Assembly (NCBI RefSeq): GCF_012030425.1
Contig: NZ_JAAUVN010000005.1
Coordinates: 328,220 to 392,219, forward strand
DNA: 64,000 nucleotides
DNA from: Sphingobacterium sp. B16(2022)
GTDB lineage: Bacteria; Bacteroidota; Bacteroidia; Sphingobacteriales; Sphingobacteriaceae
Direction of reading: 5' to 3'
This document shows, in pieces, positions 9,966 through 18,772 of the stretch; positions within the stretch are counted from its first letter, which is position 1; each line of letters begins with the position of its first letter. The position numbers and the translations under genes are program-made. The notes beneath the pieces were generated by a model. That model did no database searches, had not been told where the DNA came from, and worked only from the letters and a program-made list of their open reading frames with translations.

Positions 9966-9973
9966 CAAAGGTG
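9966..9973 (-). promoter_or_regulatory. Possible -7 element of the efflux operon
   Basis: CACCTTTG on the minus strand matches TAnnTTTG at 7 of 8 constrained or neutral positions. It would give a leader of about 70 nt before the adaptor start. No good -33 TTG is seen, which fits a promoter that needs an activator. Confidence 0.45.
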
Positions 9974-10009
9974 CTTAGGTTGTAGGAGTATAGCAGTTAG
10001 AAGACGAAT

Positions 10010-10031
10010 AGAAAATTATTAGAAAATTATT
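10010..10031. promoter_or_regulatory. Tandem 11-bp direct repeat, candidate response-regulator site
   Basis: AGAAAATTATT occurs twice head-to-tail (10010-10020, 10021-10031), with a degenerate third unit starting AGAA at 10032. Direct repeats with an 11-bp period are typical of OmpR/PhoB-family binding sites. The repeat lies roughly 40-60 bp upstream of the presumed start of transcription of the efflux operon, next to the genes of an OmpR-family two-component system. Confidence 0.5.
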
Positions 10032-10251
10032 AGAATGATTTACGAGATGCTCAGCTTAGCAGAGCAGATTTTGATCAATTTGTTTTAATATTTGAGTTTG
10101 ATGGTGCTCAAGATAGGGTTAAGCTGATTGAAGTGTTGTATGGCTATAATTTATAGAGAAATTAAAGCATAGCATTTTTTGGATTACGACTGGGCTGTAA
10201 TAATTTGTTTGGCAGTTAGGTCTGTTTAAGTGGTCGAACTGCGTTAAATCA

Positions 10252-11619
10252 TTAGCAATGTGGTAAGGTTAAGATGAAAGTTGTTCCTTCATTCTCTTTT
10301 GAAATGACCGAGATGTTGCCATTATGCAGTGCAATAATTTTTTGTGTCAATGCAAGTCCAATGCCGTGTCCATAAGTATAGTCTTTGTTTTTACCACGAT
10401 AAAATGGACTAAAAATCTGTGGTAGATCTTCTGTTGCAATTCCAATTCCTAAATCAACAAATTTTAGCACTATATTTTGGCTGTCAAATAGAACAGAAAC
10501 AGTACAACGAGGTGGGATAGAGAATTTACAACCATTTTCGAAAAGATTGCTACAGGCCACTTTTAACAAGTATTCATTACCATTTATGGAGATTTGATTG
10601 TCGTTTTCAAAATCGTCATCAAAGTGTATGTCAATTTTATATTCGGGATTGGTTTTTTTAACCTGTTGTCTGGCATCTAACAAAAGCTCGTCCACTCGTA
10701 TGGGTTTAAATGCAATTTCGGCAGGATCGTAACTAGCTTTTGCTAGATCAAGGAGGCTATTGCACAAACGGGCCAATTTGTTTGAGTCATTTAATGCATG
10801 ATTAATTGCGTTCTTATAATCGTCTATCCCTCGATCCTTACTCATTGATAATTCCAGTTCAGTAATAATAGCCGCAAGTGGTGTGCGTAATTCATGAGAG
10901 ATGTTCGATACAAAATGTTTCTGTGCGTCAAATGAGTTTTCTAAGCGATCCAACATATCGTTGAAGGTATCGGCAAGCTCAGATAGTTCATCTTTATTGT
11001 CATTATTTGATAAACGTAGATCAAGATTGGTAGCAGAAATATTTCGTGCTTTTTCACTCATGGCACGAACAGGTTCAAATGCTTTCTTAGAGAAAAAAAT
11101 ACCTGCTACGAGAATAAACAAAATTGAAATAATAAAAACAATAATGCTATTATTTAATAAATTATGGAGTTTACTATAACCATATTGGTCATAAGCGGCC
11201 GCAGTAACAATATATCTTTTACCTTGATAAACATACTGAAGACCTATAACTTGCCAGTCCTGCTGATAAAATTTGATTTCACCTTTTTGGTAAATTTCAT
11301 CAAACATAGGTTTTGTTTCTTTGACAAAATCGATATCCACAGCGTCATGATAGATTAAATCAAATTTGGTATCATAAATAGCAACCTCAACCTCATTCAA
11401 TATTTTTCTATTATTATGGTAGATATCTTGCAAAATCTTTTTGTCTACATGAGCATTTAGAAAAAGATTGGCTTTGGTGATCGCTTCTTTTTGGAGTAGA
11501 TTGTAAAATTCTATCTGTCTGTTTTCCTTTGCAGATAGATAGATTACAGTAGCAAACAAACTAAGAATAATTGCTGTAATGAGGGTAAATAGAAAAACTA
11601 GACGTGTTCTTATTTTCAT
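10252..11619 (-). CDS. Sensor histidine kinase of the metal-efflux two-component system (CusS/CzcS-like)
   Basis: 455 residues. TM1 is about residues 8-29 and TM2 about 155-176, enclosing a ~125-residue periplasmic sensor domain. A HAMP domain (about 177-230), HisKA with 'FVSNISHELRTPLAAI' (His near residue 241) and HATPase_c with N, G1 ('DLGIGIA') and G2 ('GHGIGLAL') boxes follow. It overlaps the response-regulator gene by 4 bp (ATGA), so the two are translationally coupled. Next to an HME-RND operon, the likely stimulus is periplasmic metal. The ligand is not visible in the sequence. Confidence 0.92.
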   Translation of the reverse strand: MKIRTRLVFLFTLITAIILSLFATVIYLSAKENRQIEFYNLLQKEAITKANLFLNAHVDKKILQDIYHNNRKILNEVEVAIYDTKFDLIYHDAVDIDFVKETKPMFDEIYQKGEIKFYQQDWQVIGLQYVYQGKRYIVTAAAYDQYGYSKLHNLLNNSIIVFIISILFILVAGIFFSKKAFEPVRAMSEKARNISATNLDLRLSNNDNKDELSELADTFNDMLDRLENSFDAQKHFVSNISHELRTPLAAIITELELSMSKDRGIDDYKNAINHALNDSNKLARLCNSLLDLAKASYDPAEIAFKPIRVDELLLDARQQVKKTNPEYKIDIHFDDDFENDNQISINGNEYLLKVACSNLFENGCKFSIPPRCTVSVLFDSQNIVLKFVDLGIGIATEDLPQIFSPFYRGKNKDYTYGHGIGLALTQKIIALHNGNISVISKENEGTTFILTLPHC

Positions 11620-12299
11620 AGTTCTTTTTTCAAAATGAAACCCATTCCGGATTTTGTATGGATGAGTTTCTTGTCAAAATTACGGTCTATTTTTTTTCTG
11701 AGGTAGTTGATGTATACATCGATGAAGTTCGTGCCGGTATCAAAATGGGTTTCCCACACTTTATCTGCAATTTCGACCCGAGACAATACTCTGTTGGGAT
11801 TTTGCATCAGGTATTCCAGCAGTTTAAACTCTTTAGGTGTTAAATTAATCTCTTGCTGACTACGTTTTACAATTTTGGTATGTAGATTCATTTCGAGATC
11901 TTCAAAGTGTAAAACAAAATTGAGATTACCAGTTGTTTTTTGACGACGCTTTAATAATGCTCTAATACGGACTAAAAGTTCGCGCATTTCAAATGGCTTT
12001 ACTAAATAATCGTCAGCTCCGGCATCGAACCCTTCTATTTTATCATCTGTAGTTCCTAGTGCTGTCAGCATAATGATTGGAAGATCTGGATTTATTTGTC
12101 TGATTTGCTTACAAAGGTCTAAACCATCCAGCTTGGGTAAGATGATATCCGTAATGATTAAGTCAAAATGATCTTGGGAAAAAAGCTTTTTACCTGATAA
12201 TCCATCATAAGCTAATACGGTTTCAAAATCCTGTTCATCCAGTCCTCTCTTTATGAGTTCTGCTACGCGCTGATCATCTTCTATAATTAATATTTTCAT
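11616..12299 (-). CDS. OmpR-family response regulator (CusR/CzcR-like)
   Basis: 227 residues. A receiver domain (1-115) shows acidic residues 'EDD' near the start, phospho-acceptor Asp in 'LIITDIILPKLDG' (about residue 51), Thr in 'MLTALG' and Lys in 'LVKPFE'. The C-terminal winged helix (about 130-225) has the usual 'LTPKEFKLLEYLMQNPNRVLSR' pattern, broken here only for length. It is probably phosphorylated by the adjacent kinase and activates the efflux operon, perhaps through the 10010-10031 repeat. The ATG start at 12299 fits the family. Confidence 0.93.
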   Translation of the reverse strand: MKILIIEDDQRVAELIKRGLDEQDFETVLAYDGLSGKKLFSQDHFDLIITDIILPKLDGLDLCKQIRQINPDLPIIMLTALGTTDDKIEGFDAGADDYLVKPFEMRELLVRIRALLKRRQKTTGNLNFVLHFEDLEMNLHTKIVKRSQQEINLTPKEFKLLEYLMQNPNRVLSRVEIADKVWETHFDTGTNFIDVYINYLRKKIDRNFDKKLIHTKSGMGFILKKEL

Positions 12300-12972
12300 G
12301 GAGTATACGTTATTTATCAGTTGAAACCATCATCGATATTTAATTCATAAACTGTTTTTTACTATGGCGCGCTAAACACATGATGGTTTAATAAATACAA
12401 ACTTACCATTTAAGATGTTATTATCGTAAAATACCATAAGCAGGTAACCTTGGTCTCTTATCTATATGGAGATTATAATAGTTCATGTATATTCTAAATC
12501 CGTGTTGAATTGAAAAGTTGTTTTGGACTAGATTTTAATAAAATTATTATTCAGAAGAAAGTGTTATGTAACACATAGTTATCTTAAATTAACTTTTAAG
12601 GTGTTTTTGATGATCTATATGGAAATTTCATATATGATTTCAGTAACTTTGATTTGTTGCAACAAAGTAATTTCAAAATGTCGAATGAATAAAATTATGA
12701 CTTCGAAACTCCTTTATCGCAAAATGCATTATTGATATAATCTAATGAAATTTGAATTTGAAAAAGATACAAAAAAACAATTAAATTGAGTTTATTTCAA
12801 AAAATAATATTTAAGGGCCTACCAAATTTATATTCTAATTACGCTATACAATTTTAGGTTTTTAATGATTTAGAATTCAATAAAATAGTTCATTTTTAAT
12901 ATTTTTATATATAGTGAACAGCTTTTGATTATATTGATTATTTTTGAATCTTAATCGAATAATTAACTGTCC
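12300..12972. other. Long AT-rich intergenic region between two divergent signalling units
   Basis: 673 bp with no ORF that looks coding. It contains a 10-bp inverted repeat AAACCATCAT/ATGATGGTTT (12324-12333 and 12380-12389), a small palindrome GTGTTA-TG-TAACAC near 12560, and near its right end a -7-like element. It should carry the promoters of the response regulator (minus) and of the acyltransferase (plus). Confidence 0.6.
12939..12946 (+). promoter_or_regulatory. -7-like element upstream of the signalling island
   Basis: TATTTTTG fits TAnnTTTG and lies 26 bp before the acyltransferase ATG. A -33 TTG at the right distance is absent, so strength or dependence on an activator is unknown. 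Confidence 0.4.
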
Positions 12973-13785
12973 ATGGCACTAATATTTAAAGAGGGACGTC
13001 CTGTGGTCAGGTTAAGAGCGTTTCGTGCAATCGATGATCCTAAAACTTGCGAACGTTTTATAGAGGGACATGCACATGTTTTAACGGCCATAGGTGTGAA
13101 AAAAGTTACATCATCCAAAAATGATTGGATGTATAACCCTGCTGCTTTCGTTTTGATTGTAGAATCTCTGGATGGAGAAAATGTATACGGAGGTGCAAGG
13201 ATACATGTTTCAGGAGGATCCCAACCTCTTCCTATCGAGGAGGCGACAGGAAACATGGACGCTAAAATCTTTGATTTGGTATGGGACTATGCACAAGAAG
13301 GTACAGGCGAGGGCTGTGGGCTATGGAATTCAAGGGAAATTGCGGGCTATGGTATTGGAAGTATTTTTTTAACTAGAGCTGCAATTGCAATTGCACCACA
13401 AATAGGTATAAAATCATTATTTGCTTTATGTGCTCCATACACGATTAATTTAACAAAATGTGTGGGCTATCGTTTGGAAAGTGGGGTTGGAAATAACGGC
13501 ACATTTTATTATCCTAAGCTGGATCTTCTTGCAACAACGATGATTCTAGATGACGTTAATAATCTTGAATTAGCTTCTGAAGAAGATAGAAAGGCTATTT
13601 TAGAATTACGTAATCGTGGAAATGTTGTTAGAATTGAGGAATTGCGCTCCAAGGAGATTGAGATACATTATATGTTGCAACTGGATAACATGGACCGATG
13701 GAACTTGAGTGAAGTCATCAAGCAGATGAGCAAACAGAAAACTAACAATGATTTTTTTGATGAGAATAATCTCAATATACTTTGA
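12973..13785 (+). CDS. GNAT-fold acyltransferase resembling LuxI/FeeM-type synthases, function unknown
   Basis: 270 residues, no signal peptide or membrane segment, so cytosolic. The N-terminal half has the pattern of a GNAT domain: 'FIEGHAHVLTAIGVKKV' (about 30-46) then a strand-turn-strand ending 'VYGGARIHV' (about 73-81), like beta-4 of acyl-homoserine-lactone and N-acyl-amino-acid synthases. 'LWNSREIAGYGIGSIFLTRAAIAIAPQI' (shortened) followed by 'LFALCAPYTINLTKCVGY' resembles their E/R-x-R helix and the closing 'P....R..GF' element. The match is by eye only. First gene of a tight four-gene run with a methyltransferase and a sensor kinase, which suggests production of a modified small molecule. 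The last ~70 residues are helical and unassigned. Confidence 0.55.
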   Translation: MALIFKEGRPVVRLRAFRAIDDPKTCERFIEGHAHVLTAIGVKKVTSSKNDWMYNPAAFVLIVESLDGENVYGGARIHVSGGSQPLPIEEATGNMDAKIFDLVWDYAQEGTGEGCGLWNSREIAGYGIGSIFLTRAAIAIAPQIGIKSLFALCAPYTINLTKCVGYRLESGVGNNGTFYYPKLDLLATTMILDDVNNLELASEEDRKAILELRNRGNVVRIEELRSKEIEIHYMLQLDNMDRWNLSEVIKQMSKQKTNNDFFDENNLNIL

Positions 13786-13794
13786 TAATATAAA

Positions 13795-14565
13795 ATGTAC
13801 GAAAAACATTATAATCTAGACTATTTAACTGAGACACTGAAAATATTGAGTGGAGTTAAACAAAAATCTTATACCTATTTTAATGATATCCCTGAGGGAG
13901 GAACGATTGTTGATTTAGGCTGCGGTTCTGGACAGGATGTCCTTAATATGAGCCGTATGTTTAATACTAATAAATTTGAATTTATTGGTATAGATCACGA
14001 TCCGGAAATGATCACTGCGGGCCAAGCTGCTATACAAGATGAATCAAATGTTAAATTTTTAGTATCAAATGTACTTGAAGTACCTTTAGCGGAAACGTCT
14101 GTTCATGGTGTTCGGATGGAACGTTTAGTCCAACATATTGGAGAACCATTAAATCTTTTCAAAGAAACACACCGTATATTAAAGGATAAAGGTATTGTTG
14201 TTGTGGTGGAATCTGATTGGAATAGTCTATCATTTTATAATGGCGATAGTGCGATTGCTGATAAATTAAACGGTTATTTAACCCAACAAAAAGTAAATAA
14301 CGGTAGAGCTGCACAATCCTTGACCACTTATCTAAATAAAATGGGCTTTTCGCAGATAACAATTGAAGTTTTTCCCTTTGTACTAAGAAATTATGATGAT
14401 GCATGTAAATATCTATGGATTGATAAAATGATTGATGAAATGTTTTCATTAAATATTATTGAAGCAACTGAAAGAGATCGTTTTATTGAATCTCAAAAAC
14501 ATGCTGATCAAAAAGGTTATTTTTCTTGTTCCATGAATATTGTAATTGCTTCGGCTGTAAAATAG
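13795..14565 (+). CDS. Class I SAM-dependent methyltransferase
   Basis: 256 residues. Motif I 'VDLGCGSGQDV' (about 42-52), an acidic loop 'GIDHDPEMI' binding the SAM ribose, motif II region 'VKFLVSNVLEVPLAETSV', and 'ETHRILKDKGIVVVVES' as the post-III strand place it in the UbiE/Methyltransf_25-type small-molecule methyltransferases. The substrate is unknown. It starts 9 bp after the acyltransferase and ends one base before the kinase gene, so the three are almost certainly co-transcribed. The position suggests that it modifies the acyltransferase product or the same precursor. Confidence 0.85.
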   Translation: MYEKHYNLDYLTETLKILSGVKQKSYTYFNDIPEGGTIVDLGCGSGQDVLNMSRMFNTNKFEFIGIDHDPEMITAGQAAIQDESNVKFLVSNVLEVPLAETSVHGVRMERLVQHIGEPLNLFKETHRILKDKGIVVVVESDWNSLSFYNGDSAIADKLNGYLTQQKVNNGRAAQSLTTYLNKMGFSQITIEVFPFVLRNYDDACKYLWIDKMIDEMFSLNIIEATERDRFIESQKHADQKGYFSCSMNIVIASAVK

Positions 14566-14566
14566 T

Positions 14567-16717
14567 ATGAATTTATTTCGACTGATATTATTTTTTATAG
14601 TAATACCTATCCCTTTATTTAGTCAAATTCAATTAACTGATAATTTTGAATTTTTTGAGCCTGGTTCTGATTTACACATTTTAAAATTAGATAGAGAGGT
14701 GACTCCGCAGGAGGTCCCTACATTATTAAAGAAATTTAAACCAGGTGAAAGCCCTAACCCTAATCTAGGGCTTAGTAAATTCAGTGTGTGGGTTGCATTT
14801 AAAATTGAAAATCTCAGTCAACGTACACATTACCTTTTGGATATTGCATATCCACTTTTAGATGAAGTGGAACTGTATGATTTGGATAAGGAAGGGAATT
14901 TTAGATCATTGGCACATTTTGGGAGTTTTAAAAATTTTAAAGAAAGAACTTATCAAAGCCCAAACTATATTTTTGATCTCAATTTAAAACCAACAGAAAG
15001 CAAACAGTATTTTTTAAGAGTGAAAAGCTCCGAACAAATTATACTCCCGATAGCTGTGGGGAAGCCTGATGTAGTTTGGGAAAATTTATGGAAAGAAAAT
15101 ATTTTATTAGGACTGTTTTTAGGAGTGGTGTTGATAATGGCAATTTACAATTTTTTCCTATTTCTTTCTGTAAGAGATTTGGCATATTTGTATTATGTGC
15201 TTTATATCTCATTTTTAGGGCTTACACAGCTAGGAATAGTCGGATTTAATTTTCAATTTTTATGGCCAACTATGCCTGGATGGGAATCTGTCAGCATCGT
15301 TATTTTTGCATGCTCTAGTAGTATAGCCGTTTTATTCTTTTCGAATCAATTTCTAAATCTTAAGAAAAATGCGCCGACTATCCGCAAGATGCTCTTGGCA
15401 CTTCTTGTTTTATTTTTAGCAAGCTTTCTTTTATTAATTTTTGGCTATCACCAGTTCGCATTTGAATTAATGCAGACTGCAACATCATTAGAAACAATAA
15501 TCTTATTTATAGCTTCTTTATATGTACTGAAAAAGCAGTATCAACCGGCTAGATATTTCTTTATAGCATGGTTTATATTGCTAACAGGAGCTTTGATATT
15601 TCTTTTAAAAGACTATGGAATATTACCCTATAATCTATTTACAAGTAATTCCTTTAGATTAGCATCAATTGTTGAAATGGCATTACTTTCTTTTGCACTA
15701 GCTTCAAGAATTAATATCTTGAAAAGGGAGAAGGAAATATCCCAAGCTAATGAGTTAGCCACTTCACTTGAAAATGAACGTCTTATTCGTGAACAGAATG
15801 TAGTTTTAGAACAAAAAGTTGTAGAGCGAACGAGCGAATTGACAGAGTCGAATGAGTCGCTGCAAGCGACTTTGAAACATTTAAAAGAAGCGCAATCACA
15901 ACTGGTAGAGGCCGAGAAAATGGCTTCTTTAGGGCAATTGACTGCTGGTGTAGCACATGAAATTAATAATCCGATTAATTTCGTCACCTCAAGTGTTGCG
16001 CCTTTGAAGCGAGATATTAATATGATTTGGGAAACTTTAGATGAAGTGGAAAGTGTTGCACTTGATGATGAACTGACCTTAAGTGAAAAACAATCTCGTA
16101 TTATAGCATATAAAGAAGAAATTGATCTGGAATACCTCAGAACTGAAGTGGATTTCTTATTGAAAGGGATGAGTGAGGGAGCCAATCGAACCGCTGAGAT
16201 CGTTAAAAGTCTTCGAATCTTTTCACGTGTCGATGAGGACACACTTAAATTTGCTGATATTAATGAGGGTTTGGAATCTACGATGGTTATTCTAAACAGT
16301 TTAATACAACAGGGGATTGAAGTTGATAAAAATTACGGTGAATTACCAGCGATAGAATGTTATGCAGGAAAACTTAATCAAGTTTTTTTAAATATATTGA
16401 CTAATGCGATTTATGCGATCAATAAGAAATTTCAAAATAATCCGGGTGGAATTTTAAAGTTAGAAACAGGATTAACTGAAGATGAGTCACTTATGTATAT
16501 TAGTATTGCTGATAATGGTATTGGGATTCCTTCAGAAATTAGAGAGAAAATTTTTGAACCATTCTTTACCACTAAAGATGTTGGTGAGGGCACAGGTTTA
16601 GGTATGTCAATTGCTTATAATACTATAGCCAAGCATAATGGAAAGATTGTGGTTGATTCTATAGTCGGAGAGGGGACCGTTTTTAAATTAATTATTCCGA
16701 TTCGACAAATTATTTAA
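14567..16717 (+). CDS. 7TMR-DISM sensor histidine kinase
   Basis: 716 residues. After a signal peptide (1-20), a ~140-residue periplasmic 7TMR-DISMED2-type domain follows ('KFSVWVAFKIENLSQ' is typical). Seven membrane helices span about 180-390, then a coiled coil (about 395-460, 'LEQKVVERTSELTESNE'). HisKA has 'MASLGQLTAGVAHEINNPINF' in part (His about 470), and HATPase_c shows 'DNGIGIPSEIREKIFEPFFTT' in part and 'GTGLGMS'. DISM receptors sense small extracellular ligands, often carbohydrates. Being directly coupled (1-bp gap) to an acyltransferase and methyltransferase, it may detect their product. No receiver is fused; the next gene supplies one. Confidence 0.9.
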   Translation: MNLFRLILFFIVIPIPLFSQIQLTDNFEFFEPGSDLHILKLDREVTPQEVPTLLKKFKPGESPNPNLGLSKFSVWVAFKIENLSQRTHYLLDIAYPLLDEVELYDLDKEGNFRSLAHFGSFKNFKERTYQSPNYIFDLNLKPTESKQYFLRVKSSEQIILPIAVGKPDVVWENLWKENILLGLFLGVVLIMAIYNFFLFLSVRDLAYLYYVLYISFLGLTQLGIVGFNFQFLWPTMPGWESVSIVIFACSSSIAVLFFSNQFLNLKKNAPTIRKMLLALLVLFLASFLLLIFGYHQFAFELMQTATSLETIILFIASLYVLKKQYQPARYFFIAWFILLTGALIFLLKDYGILPYNLFTSNSFRLASIVEMALLSFALASRINILKREKEISQANELATSLENERLIREQNVVLEQKVVERTSELTESNESLQATLKHLKEAQSQLVEAEKMASLGQLTAGVAHEINNPINFVTSSVAPLKRDINMIWETLDEVESVALDDELTLSEKQSRIIAYKEEIDLEYLRTEVDFLLKGMSEGANRTAEIVKSLRIFSRVDEDTLKFADINEGLESTMVILNSLIQQGIEVDKNYGELPAIECYAGKLNQVFLNILTNAIYAINKKFQNNPGGILKLETGLTEDESLMYISIADNGIGIPSEIREKIFEPFFTTKDVGEGTGLGMSIAYNTIAKHNGKIVVDSIVGEGTVFKLIIPIRQII

Positions 16718-16750
16718 ATGGAACCTTATCTTTAAAGTAAGGGATATTCT

Positions 16751-16758
16751 TATTTTTG
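16751..16758 (+). promoter_or_regulatory. -7-like element before the REC-kinase gene
   Basis: TATTTTTG fits TAnnTTTG, 33 bp before the ATG at 16792 and within the 74-bp gap after the DISM kinase. A separate promoter for the hybrid is possible in addition to read-through. Confidence 0.35.
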
Positions 16759-16791
16759 TAGGCGTGGCATTTACTGCTATATGATTAGATT

Positions 16792-17886
16792 ATGATAAAA
16801 GATATAGAAATACTATATATTGATGATGAATTAAATAACTTATTTGGTTTTAAAGCCAATTTTAGATATAGCTATGTTATACATACCGCTTCTTCAACAG
16901 TTGAAGCTCAAGAAATATTGATTAAAAATCCTAAAATTAGAATCATATTCTGTGATCAGCGCATGCCAAATGAGTTAGGAATTGATTTCTTTGATCGTAT
17001 AAAGAGGGATTTTCCAAGACCTATCCGTATCTTATTAACTGCTTATGCAGATATGGAGACTGTAATTGATGCTGTTAATAAAGGAAATATATTCCGTTTT
17101 GTCCGTAAACCATGGATAGAGGAGGAAATGATTTCCTGTATCGAAGAGGCTGATAAATTTTATACAGCCAATTCTATGCTCGATATAAAAAATGAGGAAC
17201 TAGAAAAAGCTTATCATGAGCTGGATAAATTTGCTTACAGTGTAAGTCATGATCTTCGCGATCCACTTACTGGAGTTCTATCAGCTGTTAAACTTGGGTT
17301 AAAATTTGATCAGGTCGATCAAATTCATGAGTTATTGGGATTAATGGATGGTTCGTTGACAAGACTGGATTTATATATCGATAGCTTACGTGATTATTAT
17401 TTATTGAGGCGTGGCGAATTAATGCTATCTACAATTAATTTCAGAGAACTTTTTAATGATATTCAAGCATTCTATAATATGTCTGTTCGGAATAATGATG
17501 TAGAATTTATAATCAGTGTTGATCAAAAAGAAGAATTTATTTGCGATAAGACTGTCTTGGAATTAATCTTACATAATCTGCTTTCTAATTCTTTTAAATA
17601 TCAAAGAAAGGATTGTGAAAATAAATTTGTTAAATTATCTGTCGAAGTTTCTGATGGAAATGCAACGCTGAAAGTAAGTGATTGCGGGATAGGAATCTCT
17701 TCAGACTATATCAATGATATTTTCAAATTGTTTTTTAGAGCAAGTGACCAAGCTGAGGGTATGGGATTTGGTCTTTATAACGTGAAAAGTGCGCTACTTA
17801 AATTACAGGGTACAGTTGATGTTGAATCTGAAGTTGGAGTTGGAACAACTTTTAAAATTGTTGTTCCAAGCAAAAAAACTTATTGA
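16792..17886 (+). CDS. Hybrid REC-histidine kinase
   Basis: 364 residues. The N-terminal receiver (about 5-125) has 'YIDDE', the phospho-acceptor Asp in 'IIFCDQRMP', Thr in 'LLTAYAD' and Lys in 'FVRKPW', as in RpfG-like receivers. A short coiled coil leads to HisKA 'FAYSVSHDLRDPLTGVL' (His about 149) and HATPase_c ('LLSNSFKYQ', 'DCGIGIS', 'GFGLYNVKSAL'). No membrane segment: a cytosolic relay element. It follows the DISM kinase by 74 bp and probably receives phosphate from it, passing it on through its own kinase core. Its receiver resembles that of the convergent REC protein at 17906-18376. Confidence 0.9.
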   Translation: MIKDIEILYIDDELNNLFGFKANFRYSYVIHTASSTVEAQEILIKNPKIRIIFCDQRMPNELGIDFFDRIKRDFPRPIRILLTAYADMETVIDAVNKGNIFRFVRKPWIEEEMISCIEEADKFYTANSMLDIKNEELEKAYHELDKFAYSVSHDLRDPLTGVLSAVKLGLKFDQVDQIHELLGLMDGSLTRLDLYIDSLRDYYLLRRGELMLSTINFRELFNDIQAFYNMSVRNNDVEFIISVDQKEEFICDKTVLELILHNLLSNSFKYQRKDCENKFVKLSVEVSDGNATLKVSDCGIGISSDYINDIFKLFFRASDQAEGMGFGLYNVKSALLKLQGTVDVESEVGVGTTFKIVVPSKKTY

Positions 17887-17905
17887 ATTTAGGTTTTTGT
17901 ATAAC

Positions 17906-18376
17906 CTATGAAAGCAATTTTTGACGAAGTAAAAATTCTAATTGTTCATTTGATACTTCCAATTTCGAATATGTTTCTAATAGATTTTTTCGTTCAGAAT
18001 AGATATCATAGGCCCGATTTATTGTTTCGTCTAATTCTTCCTCACTCCAAGGTTTATTTAGATAATGGAAAATTTTCCCTTTGTTTACAGCATCTATAAC
18101 TGCGGCCATATCGGTATAACCGGTCAGTAAAATGCGCATAGGTTCTGGATTAATCTTGATGATTTCTTCTAAAAATTGTACACCCGTCATGCCTGGCATC
18201 CGTTGATCTGTAACTATAATGTCGACGTGATTCTTTTTTACAATTTCGATAGCTTCAGAACCACTAATGGCAGTAAGTACTTTATACTTGAAACGGAAAG
18301 TTGCTTTGAAAGAAACGAGATTGTTTTCCTCGTCGTCAACATATAATACAGTAATTTTGTTTTTTTTATTTTCCAT
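17906..18376 (-). CDS. Single-domain response regulator (REC) with short C-terminal helix
   Basis: 156 residues: a receiver with 'LYVDDEENN', phospho-acceptor Asp in 'IIVTDQRMPGMTG', Thr in 'LLTGYTD', Lys in 'YLNKPWSEEEL', then a ~30-residue amphipathic helix and no output domain. Closely related in sequence to the receiver of the hybrid kinase, with which it converges (19 bp between stops). Likely a shuttle or sink for phosphate in the same pathway, or an adaptor acting through the C-terminal helix. Partner not known. Confidence 0.85.
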   Translation of the reverse strand: MENKKNKITVLYVDDEENNLVSFKATFRFKYKVLTAISGSEAIEIVKKNHVDIIVTDQRMPGMTGVQFLEEIIKINPEPMRILLTGYTDMAAVIDAVNKGKIFHYLNKPWSEEELDETINRAYDIYSERKNLLETYSKLEVSNEQLEFLLRQKLLS

Positions 18377-18772
18377 GTTATTTGTTGTAAAAAGTTAGAA
18401 AACCTAGTAAAAGTGTCGCGCAACGAATGGATGTTGTTTTTCTTAGTAACAACATTTGCATCAATTGGTTTGTGTTCAAATGTTTTAATATATAAATTAA
18501 CAACTTATACATTAAAAAGGTAGATTTTCTATCGAAACAAACATGACTTACCCTAGAATTCAAATAGGGGGTTTTCATTACGTACAAAGTTAAGAATTAT
18601 TTGAATCTAATTTCAATACAAAGAAGAATCATATAGAACATACAATTACAAATAGATAGCAATTAAATGAAGACGTATCTTTTGAAAAAAATAAATGATA
18701 AAAGGTCGCAAAATCACTTTCGGAGTAATGTACCTTTGCAATAAATTAAATGCTTATCTGCAAATCTTTTAA
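18377..18772. other. Intergenic region between REC gene and LytS-like kinase
   Basis: 396 bp, AT-rich. It carries the upstream region of the minus-strand REC gene and, at 18731-18738, a good -7 element for the plus-strand LytS-like gene. No convincing gene or strong hairpin seen. Confidence 0.6.
18731..18738 (+). promoter_or_regulatory. -7 element of the LytS/LytTR operon
   Basis: TACCTTTG fits TAnnTTTG exactly, 34 bp before the ATG at 18773. The -33 region lacks a clear TTG. Confidence 0.5.

Larger units (their letters stand above)
9887..10251. other. Intergenic region between efflux operon and its sensor kinase
   Basis: 365 bp without a convincing gene. It holds the probable efflux promoter (9966-9973) and the tandem repeat at 10010-10031. 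The part from about 10050 to 10251, downstream of the sensor kinase, shows no clear terminator. Confidence 0.6.

Noticed and set aside
15628..16242. 204-codon open frame on the minus strand
   Set aside because: Antisense to the kinase core of the DISM kinase; Ser-rich composition typical of a shadow frame and no family pattern.
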